Assembly (NCBI RefSeq): GCF_000764305.2
Contig: NW_025932041.1
Coordinates: forward strand, 511,478-575,477
Length of the DNA stretch: 64,000 bases
Reading direction: 5' to 3'
From: Hyalella azteca
Taxonomy: Eukaryota > Arthropoda > Malacostraca > Amphipoda > Hyalellidae
Of this stretch, positions 54,301 through 62,899 are shown piece by piece. Positions within the stretch are counted from its first letter, which is position 1. Each line of letters starts with the position of its first letter. Made by a program: the position numbers and the translations under genes. The notes beneath the pieces were generated by a model. The model saw only the letters and a list, made by a program, of their open reading frames with translations. It did no database searches and was not told the DNA's origin.

Positions 54301-57300
54301 ACTAATCCTTCTGCTGCTGCTGTGGTCTTCACCTAGCGAGATCCGCAGTGCAATTATGTCGACTTTCTTCGATCTAAAAGTCATTTTGGCACCATAGAGA
54401 CGACGCGCAACGCAGCGATCCTCGAGCGCCGTGGCGTTCGCTGGATAAATTTATGGGAAGAGGTCATACAGATGCCTTCGGGTGACGTAAGCGTGGAGGA
54501 ATTACACGCGGTTTTTGAAAGCAAATTTCTGCTGTGCGAGCGTCGTCAGACGATGCTCCGCCGGCAACATTTGCCCCGTGCCCATTCGACTGCTGCTCCA
54601 AGAATTCACTCGCGTCTCAGTTGACGATGTCATTGCTGCAGTGACCGCGCTGCCTAACCAGCAGTGTCCCCCCCGTGCCATCTCGCCCTTGTCGTGGGGG
54701 GGGGGGCTTGCGTGTCTCAATGAGACCCGAGGCTGTGCGGTCTCAGATGCAATCATGGCCGAGTGGCTCGGGTGGAGAGTCCAGACTAACAGAGATGGCA
54801 AAACGCCCTTCTGGTAACGACCTGGCTCTCTTACGGATACGCAAAGACCTTTCGCTGGATTGACGAACCCTGGCGGGGACCTAGACCCGACCCGCTAGCT
54901 TCAATAGTCATGCGTGGCAAGGGTTAGCTGCGGGACTCCTGGGCAGGCGGGGGGCTGCTTAAACACCGCGCAGATGGAGTGGCGCCCGTCTTGCAACGTT
55001 AGTCAAGCGCACAACCTGCTGCGCCCACGACAACCAAAGCTACATCCGAGCGTACGAGTGTTCCCGTCAAGACTACGTGTGCTTGACACCAGGGATCCCC
55101 TTGTTGGAGGCAGATACACGGGTGCCTGCTCAGCGCGTCGGACGAACCAAACAACCCGGACCTGGAAAATGACCTCTTTGAATGCGCCTCTCGTACCTGA
55201 TACCCCGACAACGGAAACGACCCGGACCCTCACTACGGAACCAACCTTGACCTCACCTACCTCCACGTTAATCTCGACGCTGGAGCCATTTGTCCCACGC
55301 CCCCAGGCCCCTGGGCCTGGCAGAGCCGGACAAAACAAGAAATCTAGACACCAAGGGACATGGAAGCAAATGCAGCCAACCCTAGAAGCCCGCATCCAAG
55401 ACTACCCTCATTTCTTCCGCGTCGCATCGACGACTGGTGAGAACCTGGCTGCCATTGACGTAGTCCAGGCCAACCGGCAACTAGTCCATTCTCTGGGCAG
55501 TGAGCCAAAAAATGTGCANAGATGTGTATAAGAGACAGGTATATGATCTGGTCAACGCTGAATACATGTGATGCAATATGTTCTTAGCCCATAATGCCCA
55601 ACGTGACATTCGGCGCGAGATAGCTTAGCAGCTGAAGCGCTAGTAATCATAGGGCCACTAAACTAACTAACTAACCAGCAGTGTGCCAGCGATCCGCTGC
55701 CGACGTCGTTACTTAAGGGGAATACTGTAACCCAAGCATGTTTTCTGATCGAACTTTTCAACCGCTGCCTCACTGACGGTGTTCTCCCGGACAACTTCAA
55801 ATCAACCTACATTAGGCCTCTATGTAATAATATAGTAAACTAATCTCAACCACATTTTTAGTTCATTTTAGTTCATTGTGAAGCTTCCCAGTCTCCGTTA
55901 TCGTCGCCTGCGTGGTGACCTCATTGAAGTATACAAGTATACTCATGGTTTATACAAGGTCCCACTTCGAGTCACTGACATGTGGAACAGCCTCTCTGAA
56001 GATATTGTTGACGCTCCGAGTATGAACGCGTTCAAGAACAGACTAGACAAGGCCATGCAGCAGCATATGTTTAGTCTTGAAATGCCTCGTATCCTACGGA
56101 ACAACTGAAATCTAGAAATGATTTTGAACCTACCGTCCGTTGAAAAGATTTGATCAAAAGGCCAGTCTAGTCAAGAAAAGTACAATAATCGGCGACAGGC
56201 CTATTCAGGCCTATTCTTCAATGCCGAAGATACTATACTATACTATATCTGCCATTGCATGTAAATCGAAAAACTTTCTGCCTGTAGGACTTTAATCGAA
56301 AATTATTTTTATTTAGCTTGACAATTGATTTAACCGAACTTGTCAAGCTCGTTTGATCTATTTTGCTAATGCTATTCCCGACTGTACATGTCCCAGCATA
56401 GTTTAATGCTCGCCAATTATGCGTCATTTTTACTAATTTTCGTCTGTTTGTGCATTAACAAACATTTCTTGTGTGTACGTGTACGTGTACGTGTGTTAGT
56501 GTCCCTGTTTCACATGCTTGTAGGCGGACGGACATCTCTAAACGTGCCAGAGACCGACGGTCTCACGCACCACTACAGGATATGCGAGTTCGGCGGCTGG
56601 GACTGCCTCAAGCTGCCTAGCCACGTGAGCAAATAATGCCAGTTGAACTCATAAGCGCAGTGTTTTCTTTTATAATTGAGAGATAAGGCATTAATCAATT
56701 TCTATTCGTAGATACTAAAATTAATGTTATTTTCCATTTAATACTCAGAGAAGTTGTCGTTCTCATCCACGTGAGCGAATATTGCTAGTTTAACTCATAA
56801 GCGTAGTTAACTCATACTTTGTTTTTAAGTACTTATATTATCGATCTGCAGTAAAAAAAAAGCAAAGGAAACTCCAAGCAAATTCACCATATTGATATTG
56901 AAAACTTTTCGGAGCCCAGCTCCATCATCAGTTCATCATTTTTGGATTGTCGGACTGATGAAGGAGCTGGACTCCGAAACGTTTCCAATATCGATATGGT
57001 GAATTTGCTTGGCGTTTTCTTTGTTTTTATATTCCTTGTGATATTGTTTTTTACCATTGAGAGATAAAACATTGATCACTTTCTATTCGTAGAATTTAGG
57101 AAAAGAAAATCAAATCACAATAAAAATTTAGGATCTTGATTAAAATTTTTCGTTCTACGTGTGTATTGTAAACGTCTCTGTTTCTCATTCGTATCTATAA
57201 ATTTATTGTGGGTAAATATGTTGAAGGATGAGTCGGCAAATTCATAATAATGAAGATAACAGGATAATTGAGCTAAAGATTGAGGTGGCATAATTTTTCA

Positions 57301-57704
57301 AATAATAAATTGGTTCGATCCCAAAACATGCATTAGCCATTGATTTTGCCCGAACAATATAAAAAATTTCTGCATGATGAAATCGTTTGAAGTAATAAAG
57401 TAATTTAAAAAGAAATTAACGCGTTACAGCTGGCTTCGCTAGACTCGTTTTAAAAAGGGGAGAAGGGGAAGGGGAAGTGGTGTATTTATCAACAGGAATT
57501 AAATTGAAAAAAGGATATTCTGCTGTAAATAAATTGATAATATTGCCAGAAACTGCTATTAAGAACTGCAAATTTCTTCAGATCGACCAGACGGCGCACC
57601 GCTACCTCGCTACGCTGACGCAGGCCATCGCACGCGAGTGTGCGGGCATCTTCCCTGGACTGCCGGCCTGTCCCGTGGCGCCCCCTCTCGGCTCCCCGTG
57701 GTGA
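48232..57704 (+). CDS. Glycosyltransferase family 92 (DUF23) gene, start exon not found
   Basis: Seven exons chain in phase on the plus strand: 48232-48346, 50468-50572, 51188-51640, 52262-52438, 52973-53213, 56524-56624 and 57582-57704, together about 437 residues. The order is a basic N-terminal patch, one membrane helix, a stem and a catalytic domain with FIEMYKLLGADHFIFYN, a DIDEFLIPR motif and a closing HHYR and Cys region. This is the layout of GT92 enzymes, type II Golgi proteins such as nematode GALT-1, which adds galactose to core fucose on N-glycans. The DID triplet fits the metal and sugar-nucleotide site. Family assignment is strong, but the donor and acceptor sugars cannot be told. 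No start codon precedes the membrane segment, so at least one 5' exon ending in phase 2 is missing. The fifth intron contains nested LINEs. Confidence 0.85.
48350..48760 (+). repeat. 48/51-bp array directly behind a GT92 splice donor
   Basis: Eight units of GTTGATGAAGTTTTTCATTC plus ATTAAGTGGCTATTCACCAG plus TTGACTCAAAT. They start within 15 bp of the GTGAGT donor and are in frame with the membrane exon. Confidence 0.9.
49505..49649 (+). repeat. 20-bp array running into the assembly gap
   Basis: Seven perfect copies of GCATTTAAATCATTTAAGCA. The array is cut by Ns, so its true length is unknown. Confidence 0.9.
49650..49938. other. Assembly gap (289 N)
   Basis: Unknown bases between a 20-bp array and an AGAAT tract. 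It lies in the GT92 intron between 48346 and 50468. Confidence 1.
49939..50005 (-). mobile_element. LINE family B tail remnant
   Basis: About 11 AGAAT units followed by GTGTC, the very end of a reversed family B tail, cut by the assembly gap. Confidence 0.6.
50468..50572 (+). CDS. GT92 gene, stem exon
   Basis: The acceptor AATTTTCAG and the weak donor AAG|GTTCGT bound 35 codons, phase 0 at both ends. The product contains AEPGKNAIYLYSGYIDKR and IRLIAIIKRK, which fits the start of the luminal domain in GT92 proteins, where a beta-strand-rich region precedes the catalytic core. The next exon continues in phase 0. Confidence 0.7.
51188..51640 (+). CDS. GT92 gene, main catalytic exon 1
   Basis: The acceptor TTAATCAG and the donor AAAAAG|GTTGGT bound 151 codons, phase 0 to 0. 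The product runs from a Cys/Trp segment (APECTYWSAS) to KPFHYEFNRALWLVEFIE, then MYKLLGADHFIFYNHTVG. This is the characteristic first block of the GT92 domain, in which the enzyme positions the nucleotide sugar. VLPWSLPV near the end also fits the family. The upstream bases in the same frame belong to the intron. Confidence 0.85.
52262..52438 (+). CDS. GT92 gene, DxD-motif exon
   Basis: The acceptor ATTTTTCCAG and the donor TTCAAG|GTGCAT bound 59 codons, phase 0 to 0. It encodes ASLNDCNLRS, then AAMVDIDEFLIPRKDENL. The DID triplet followed by EF and PR is the metal-binding signature of GT92 and other GT-A fold enzymes. The preceding Asn-Asp-Cys is also typical of the family. Confidence 0.85.
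52752..52894 (+). mobile_element. Dispersed element D, copy 3, in a GT92 intron
   Basis: Same ends as the copy at 9435. It abuts and truncates the ghost copy of GT92 exon 5. Confidence 0.75.
52895..52954 (+). pseudogene. Ghost copy of GT92 exon 5 start
   Basis: This intronic stretch reads FFHLYWEEDTAQRDHLNTT then TAA, against FFYLYWENDTALHDHLNTE in the real exon about 80 bp downstream. The two agree at most positions, and several DNA differences are at third codon bases. The 5' side is cut off by a dispersed repeat (52755-52894), so no acceptor remains. It looks like an old tandem exon duplication that has lost its function. Confidence 0.7.
52973..53213 (+). CDS. GT92 gene, catalytic exon 3
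   Basis: The acceptor CTTGTCTCCACAG and the donor CAGCCTG|GTGAGA bound 241 bp, phase 0 to 1. The product begins NVFFYLYWENDT and ends near RPDKSVEVGNHVVWEY, matching the GT92 block in which an Arg-Pro and a Gly-x-His precede the end of the fold. A decayed, shortened copy of the first 19 codons lies just upstream in the intron (52895-52954). Confidence 0.8.
54668..55672 (+). mobile_element. I-like LINE, internally shortened, nested in the older LINE
   Basis: A 5' untranslated part precedes a frame with a Thr-rich linker and FFRVASTTGENLAAIDVV, then QANRQLVHSLGSEPKNV. This resembles the first protein of I/Jockey-type LINEs, which binds RNA. The copy ends in ACTAACTAACTAA. It is flanked by a 12-bp direct repeat (AACCAGCAGTGT at 54656-54667 and 55673-55684). 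The middle is missing at an assembly join (N at 55519 plus an adapter). Confidence 0.75.
55520..55538. other. Nextera mosaic-end adapter left in the assembly
   Basis: AGATGTGTATAAGAGACAG follows a single N at 55519, in the middle of the I-like LINE. The surrounding join is therefore artificial. Confidence 0.95.
56524..56624 (+). CDS. GT92 gene, HHYR exon
   Basis: The acceptor CATGCTTGTAG and the donor CCAC|GTGAGC bound 101 bp, phase 1 to 0. The product includes GLTHHYRICEFGGWDC. A His-Tyr-Arg followed by Cys is typical of the C-terminal part of GT92 enzymes. The donor and the first roughly 40 intron bases are repeated about 147 bp further on (56767-56805). Confidence 0.75.
56619..56810 (+). 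repeat. Duplicated donor region after GT92 exon 6
   Basis: CCACGTGAGCAAATAATGCC plus AGTTGAACTCATAAGCG is repeated with changes at 56767-56805. A flanking block (TTGAGAGATAARRCATT plus TTTCTATTCGTAGA) recurs at 57055-57092. Confidence 0.8.
56862..57022. mobile_element. Foldback repeat in the last GT92 intron
   Basis: Inverted arms of about 65 bp (AAGCAAATTCACCATATTGA at the left, its near-complement at about 56993-57012) share CGGAG and GAGCTGG blocks around a short loop. Probably a small MITE. No target duplication was seen. Confidence 0.75.
57582..57704 (+). CDS. GT92 gene, terminal exon
   Basis: The acceptor GCAAATTTCTTCAG opens phase 0 and runs 40 codons to TGA at 57702-57704. It begins IDQTAHRYLATLTQAI, a likely closing helix, and ends in a proline-rich tail (LPACPVAPPLGSPW). 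The stop codon lies inside the first unit of a 22-bp tandem array that forms the start of the 3' untranslated region. Confidence 0.75.
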   Translation: MDQTAHRYLATLTQAIARECAGIFPGLPACPVAPPLGSPW

Positions 57705-58098
57705 TCCAGCTATACGGTGTTGGTGATCCAGCTATACTGTGTTGGTGATCCAGCTGTACGGTGCTGGTGATCCAGCTATACGGTGTTGGTGATCCAGCTA
57801 TACGGTGCTGGTGATCCAGCTATACGGTGCTGGTGTTCCAGCTGTACGGTGCTGGTGTTCCAGCTGTACGGTGTTGGTGATCCAGCTGTACGGTGCTGGT
57901 GATCCAGCTGTACGGTGCTGGTGATCCAGCTGTACGGTGCTGGTGATCCAGCTGTACGGTGCTGGTGATCCAGCTATACGGTGGTGGTGATCCAGCTATA
58001 CGGTGCTGGTGATTCAGCTATACGGTGCTGGTGATCCAGCTGTACGGTGTTGGTGATCCAGCTATACGGTGTTGGTGATCCAGCTATACGGTGTTAGT
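57701..58098 (+). repeat. 22-bp array starting at the GT92 stop codon
   Basis: About 18 copies of GTGATCCAGCTATACGGTGT plus TG. The first unit contains the stop codon TGA, and the unit looks derived from the end of the coding sequence. Confidence 0.95.
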
Positions 58099-58524
58099 AG
58101 CCATTTTTATGTGTGCTCATGTCTGAACTAATGCTACCATGGGAGTGCCTATTACATCTCATGGTAGATACGCTAAGTGCCTTCTTCCCTCAGTGCCTCA
58201 TAGTTCTGGTGCTATGTTCTGGTGCCTCATAGTTCTGCTGTTACTGTGCCGTCAGTTCTAAAGAGAAGTTCTTAGAATGCATTTACAGCAATCACTTTTT
58301 TCTGAAAGCTGCTTAAAAAATAATATCTTTAGTACCGCTTTTAATGACAAGGGTTATTTTGACATCGAAATAAATTTCTTATTATTTGTTGAAGTCGCTA
58401 AAAAAATTTCTTACTATTCACGTAAGATAGCAGAACATGCAGACATGTTTCTCGTTTAAATTTTCTGATACGAGACAAAAAATTGGCAGAATTTGACTAA
58501 CTCATGAGACTTGCCTGACTGGCA

Positions 58525-58622
58525 GCAGTCTCAGTGGAGCAGCAGTCATAGTTGAGCAGCAGTCTCAGTTGAGCAGCAGTCTCAGTTGAGCAGCAGTCTC
58601 AGTTGAGCAGCAGTCTCATGAC
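58525..58622 (+). repeat. 17-bp array
   Basis: About six copies of AGCAGTCTCAGTTGAGC. Confidence 0.85.
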
Positions 58623-58669
58623 GTAAATTTGCTGCCTTGAAGTAGCGAAATTGTCACAACGACAGCCTC

Positions 58670-58675
58670 AATAAA
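58670..58675 (+). terminator. Possible poly(A) signal of the GT92 gene
   Basis: AATAAA lies about 970 bp after the stop codon, beyond two tandem arrays. Nothing shows that it is used. Confidence 0.25.
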
Positions 58676-58679
58676 TAGG

Positions 58680-59215
58680 ATTTAACTCACCTCAACGTCA
58701 TTGTGAATGTCAATTCATTCAAGTTTAGTTATAAATAATTAAAAAAAAACATGAAAGTATTTTCCTAGTTATAGGATTTTATTTATTTGATCAACATTTA
58801 TAAAAGAAATTTATTAAATCTAACTCTGGTGATGGACTAATTAAAAGGCTTCTGTGCAAACGGTGCTTGGTAAGTTTTGGTTCGTAATTGTAGGTTTTAT
58901 AAGAACCGAGAAGTAGCTTTATTGTAATATTTTCTGGCTTCCGGCACCGGAATTAAAATTTTTTATGACATTATATAGTCGCAAGAGATACGTTAGCAGT
59001 TTGTTGGTAAGTGAATGTTTTTGCTCAAATTAGAACATTGATGAAAGAAATAGGCTTGATAGGGTTCGAAATTGATCAGTTGCCTTTTATAATTTTTAAA
59101 TCCCGTCATGCCATGATGAAACCTTGGCTTGGCAATACAATTTTATAATAAAATAATTTTAGTGTGGTGCTATTTTGAAACACTCTAATCAAGTTTGATC
59201 GTGTCTCCCATGGAA
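58680..59215. other. No gene seen
   Basis: AT-rich sequence downstream of the GT92 gene. Confidence 0.35.
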
Positions 59216-59224
59216 GACTATAGG

Positions 59225-59350
59225 TATAGTCTCTGATGGTGCATTTTATATTTCATGGTGCATTATATATCGTCTCTGATGGTGCATTATATATCGTCTC
59301 TGATGGGGCATTATATATCGTCTCTGATGGTGCATTATATATATTGTCTC
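59225..59350 (+). repeat. 24-bp array
   Basis: Four to five copies of TATATCGTCTCTGATGGTGC plus ATTA. Confidence 0.8.
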
Positions 59351-59640
59351 CAATGGTAGACTGTAGATGATGGTTTGGACTTTCCGCTTGATATATTGAG
59401 TGATGAGAGACGATGAGCTTTTTTGCCTGATGAATTCTTGAAAGCTTTTCCTGAATTAATTTCAGATAAATTATTTTAAAAATATCCTCACGTGAAAATT
59501 TTAACTATTGAATAATGCAGAATATACGAGTCGCTTTGTGTGTGCCTTTGACAATAGCCAACGGCTGAAATGTGTGATAACTAAATGCATATGCCACTAG
59601 AAACACAGTGATGATATTTTTCAAGTTTTCTACGAAAGAT

Positions 59641-59885
59641 TTATAGAATAGAATAGAATAGAATAGAAGTGTCGGGCTGTCGGCGTTGAAGACATAGGCC
59701 CATGGCCTGTTGCTGATTCTTGAACTTTTCGTGACTTGATTCACAAGGGATCCGGCCTTTGGAACCCGATCTTTCTATAGCTGACGATTGATTGAGATAG
59801 CTGCTGGACTTATTGCCTGGTCCGTAATTTGCTAGGCATTTTAGGACTGAACATATGCTCCTGCATAGCTTCGTCTAGTCTGTTT
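59641..59885 (-). mobile_element. LINE 3' end, family B
   Basis: Reverse-oriented AGAAT repeats, then the family B 3' end and the end of the reverse transcriptase region. Nearly identical to 19783-20094 without the internal doubling. Confidence 0.85.
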
Positions 59886-59889
59886 TTAT

Positions 59890-60580
59890 GCTCTTGCACT
59901 CTGAATAACGAGGCAGCAACATGGATGAATTTGACTGAATGTTAGTTTTAGATAAACTTGGCCGGTTAAACAAACCATGCGGTTTATGTTTCATGTTTAA
60001 GTTTGCCGGAAAGTTTATAGTTTGTTTAAGTTGAGAAGTTTATGCGCGGGTAGCAGCTCTGCTTTCTTCGCAGATGGAGATGGTTCAAGATTCCAAGAGA
60101 AATCTATTCAAAAATCCCATAACGATTTGTTTTTATTTTCTCGTAGTTAGTTTCTGATTCATTATCACTTCAATATTCCGGGTGTATTCCTTTTATTCTT
60201 TGAAATTTGGATAATTATTATTCATTAATTTTTTCTTTTTTGCAATTCGCGCAGTTCTTTCCCGGATCATCTAACTTTAATTTGCGCCGTGGTATTTGAA
60301 TGTTAAAAATTTGAATTTGATTTATCATTGTTTGAAGAACAGACCTCAACGTTTATTTCTGAAAGTGTCCACATTCTCTAGGCACATAATTTAGATCACG
60401 TTCGATCTTCCTATAGCTCCAGTAATGACGGGCAGAGCTTGTAATCAAAGTCCACTCCTGTATAACTGATACTCGTCAATTCTAAACTTTTTGCTTGTTA
60501 TAAACACAAAATATCTTTGTTCGACTGATGTGTTGGTGTCCATAAACGTTTGAATATGATGGAGTATAGCATCGTTCAGG
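59890..60580. other. No gene seen
   Basis: AT-rich sequence with short frames only. Confidence 0.35.
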
Positions 60581-60583
60581 CGC

Positions 60584-60720
60584 CATACTTTCAAAATTCG
60601 CTAAGTGAGCGTAAGTACTTACGCTCAATTTTCTTGTCTATGATTGGTGGGTTTTGCTCGAAAGGCCGTCAATGATTGGCTGATGAACTTACGATCTCTT
60701 AACTTTTTTTGAAAGTATAG
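60584..60720 (-). mobile_element. MITE family M1, copy 6
   Basis: Reverse orientation with intact ends and central palindrome. Confidence 0.85.
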
Positions 60721-60984
60721 GTCCAGGTTATTTCTGTGTGCACGATTTAACCTTGTTACTTTGTAACCCAACATGAGAATGAGTGCAATAGCCGGGTTCT
60801 CATTTCATAAAAGAAGTTTTAATGGAACGAAGCATTTTATGCGGAATTTGTTTTAACCTTAAAATGCAGAACAAGCACCTTGTTAAATGAATATATTTTG
60901 TAGCTGGCACTCTGTGCAAGGATAAATATGAATGATTTATTTGTTTCGGCAATCACAATATTCGAACAAATGAAAATTTCGCTC

Positions 60985-61390
60985 ATGAGTGTTACACGAC
61001 GCTCTTGAGTGTTGCACGACGGTCTTGAGTGTTGCACGACGGTCTTGAGTGTTGCACGACGCTCTTGAGTGTTGCACGACGCTCTTGAGTGTTGCACGAC
61101 GCTCTTGAGTGTTGCACGACGCTCTTGAGTGTTGCACGACGCTCATGAGTGTTGCACGACAAGTGTTGCACGACGCTCTTGAGTGTTACACGACGCTCTT
61201 GAGTGTTGCACGACGCTCTTGAGTGTTACACGACGCTCTTGAGTGTTGCACGACGCCCTTGAGTGTTGCACGGCGCTCTTGAGTGTTGCACGACGCTCTT
61301 GAGTGTCGCACGGCGCACTTGAGTGTTGCACGACGCTCTTGAGTGTTGCACGACGCTCTTGAGTGTCGCACGGCGCTCTTGAGTGTTGCT
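60985..61390 (+). repeat. 20-bp array, about 20 copies
   Basis: GAGTGTTGCACGACGCTCTT with few changes and one partial unit at 61160. Minus-strand frames through it are repeat artefacts. Confidence 0.95.
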
Positions 61391-61394
61391 CCAA

Positions 61395-62155
61395 ATTAGC
61401 AATTTTTGTAACGTCTGCGAAAATAATTCATTTCTCACTAGACGTTAGCCAAAGATGCTGAAGCTCGTGCGAATAACGGAGATTTGACAGACTGAATGCA
61501 TATGACTGGCGATTCTTTTTCTAGCTTCGCTATAGTGTGAAAGAATTTTTATTTCTTTAGTATAAACGGTTGTTTGAGTCATGCATAACAAATGTTTCTT
61601 CGTTGTAAAGGCGAGACTTTAAACATTTCAAAGTTTTCAATAAAAATAATAGAGTTGATCAAATGATCATAGCTAGGCATTTCAGATAAGTTTAGATATG
61701 CCGAAATGTGAAGCGATTGGCAATGGCCATTAGGCTTGATGGTCTCATTTGAAGGAGCAGATATGGAACCTTTTTATAACATTTAATCTGTTTTCTACCG
61801 TTGTATATATTTTGTATAATTATTTTCTCGATAAACTGTGGTATTAGTGAGGTGTTCTTGGCATCTTGGAATAGTGTAATGTAATGTATAACTCGTGCTA
61901 TCCAAGTACGAACCAAAGTGCAAGTTCGCGTTTTCAATGACAATGCTCCTGTACGCATTAGCAGCAGTGATATTATATGTTATAATTTTTTCCAGTGGAG
62001 GCTACACAATTGTTGGATATAAAACACGGTGCATAATTTAAAAGCGCCATTATGCAATTTTGTCGATTGATTACCATGCAATTGTTAACTACGAGATCGT
62101 GGATATGGCCATGAGAGGAATCACTTCTTAATGACGCCATTGAACACTATATAGG
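61395..62155. other. No gene seen
   Basis: AT-rich sequence with short frames only. Confidence 0.35.
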
Positions 62156-62157
62156 GC

Positions 62158-62294
62158 CATACTTTCAAAATTCGCTAAGTGAACGTAAGTACTTGCACTC
62201 AATTTTCTTGTCTATGATTGGTGGATTTTGCTTGAAAGGCCGTCAATGATTGGCTGATGAACTTACGATCTCTTAATTTTTTTTGAAAGTATAG
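62158..62294 (-). mobile_element. MITE family M1, copy 7
   Basis: Reverse orientation with intact ends. The palindrome is changed to CGTAAGTACTTGCA. Confidence 0.85.
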
Positions 62295-62663
62295 GTCCAG
62301 GTGATTTACGAGCGTGAAAGTCAACACAAGTCAATGATTATATATCGATTTATTGTCCCTCAGTTCCACCGAATAACGACATATTCCTGAGAAATTTGAA
62401 ACCCTTATGTCGAGCCGGCGCAAAACTTCCGTAAATTACGCTATCCGAATTACGAAAACCATGGTCATAATTGCATTTAAGTGTAATGTGCTGTAAACTG
62501 CGTGCCTTTTTTGTGCTCTTGTTGAAATGTGGTTCTGTGATGCTAATCTTTAAATAAATAAACCTTGACTACTTACATGATGGTATTTATTCTCATCCTG
62601 ATGCTCTTAAGTGAACAAATAAATGTTTTTTGCTCTCCCATGATGTGACGCACTGAGTATAGC

Positions 62664-62893
62664 GGGTGTCTGGCTGCGGGTGTCTGGCTGTGGGTGTCTG
62701 GCTGCGGGTGTCTGGCTGCGGGTGTGTGGCTGCGGGTGTCTGGCTGTGGGTGTCTGGCTGCGGGTGTATGGCTGCGGGTGTGTGGCTGCGGGTGTCTGGC
62801 TGCGGGTGTCTGGCTGCGGGTGTCTGGCTGCGGGTGTGTGGCTGCGGGTGTGTGGCTGCGGGTGTCTGGCTGCGGGTGTCTGGCTGCGGGTGC
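62664..62893 (+). repeat. 14-bp array, about 16 copies
   Basis: TGTCTGGCTGCGGG with minor variants (TGTGTGGC, TGTATGGC). All plus frames are open because a 14-bp unit cycles through the three frames. Confidence 0.95.
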
Positions 62894-62899
62894 CTATAT

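Larger units (their letters stand above)
53340..56250 (+). mobile_element. Decayed CR1-like LINE inside a GT92 intron
   Basis: Plus-strand remnants in order: endonuclease start (TETWHDADSV, about 53397), endonuclease end (PTHDMGGLLDVVITRADL, about 53840-53890), reverse transcriptase start (ASDPLPTSLLK and FNRCLTDGVLPDNFKS, 55690-55800), reverse transcriptase end (LPSLRYRRLRGDLIEVYK, MWNSLSEDIVDAPS) and the family A 3' tail with ATACT at 56232. Most of the reverse transcriptase is deleted near 55830 and many stops and frameshifts are present. A second LINE is inserted at 54668-55672. Confidence 0.8.

Noticed and set aside
54502..54863. Frames around 54.5-54.9 kb as host exons
   Set aside because: They span the junction of the older LINE and the inserted I-like LINE and are explained by those elements.
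60837..61438. Several overlapping minus-strand frames
   Set aside because: All come from a 20-bp array without stops in those frames.
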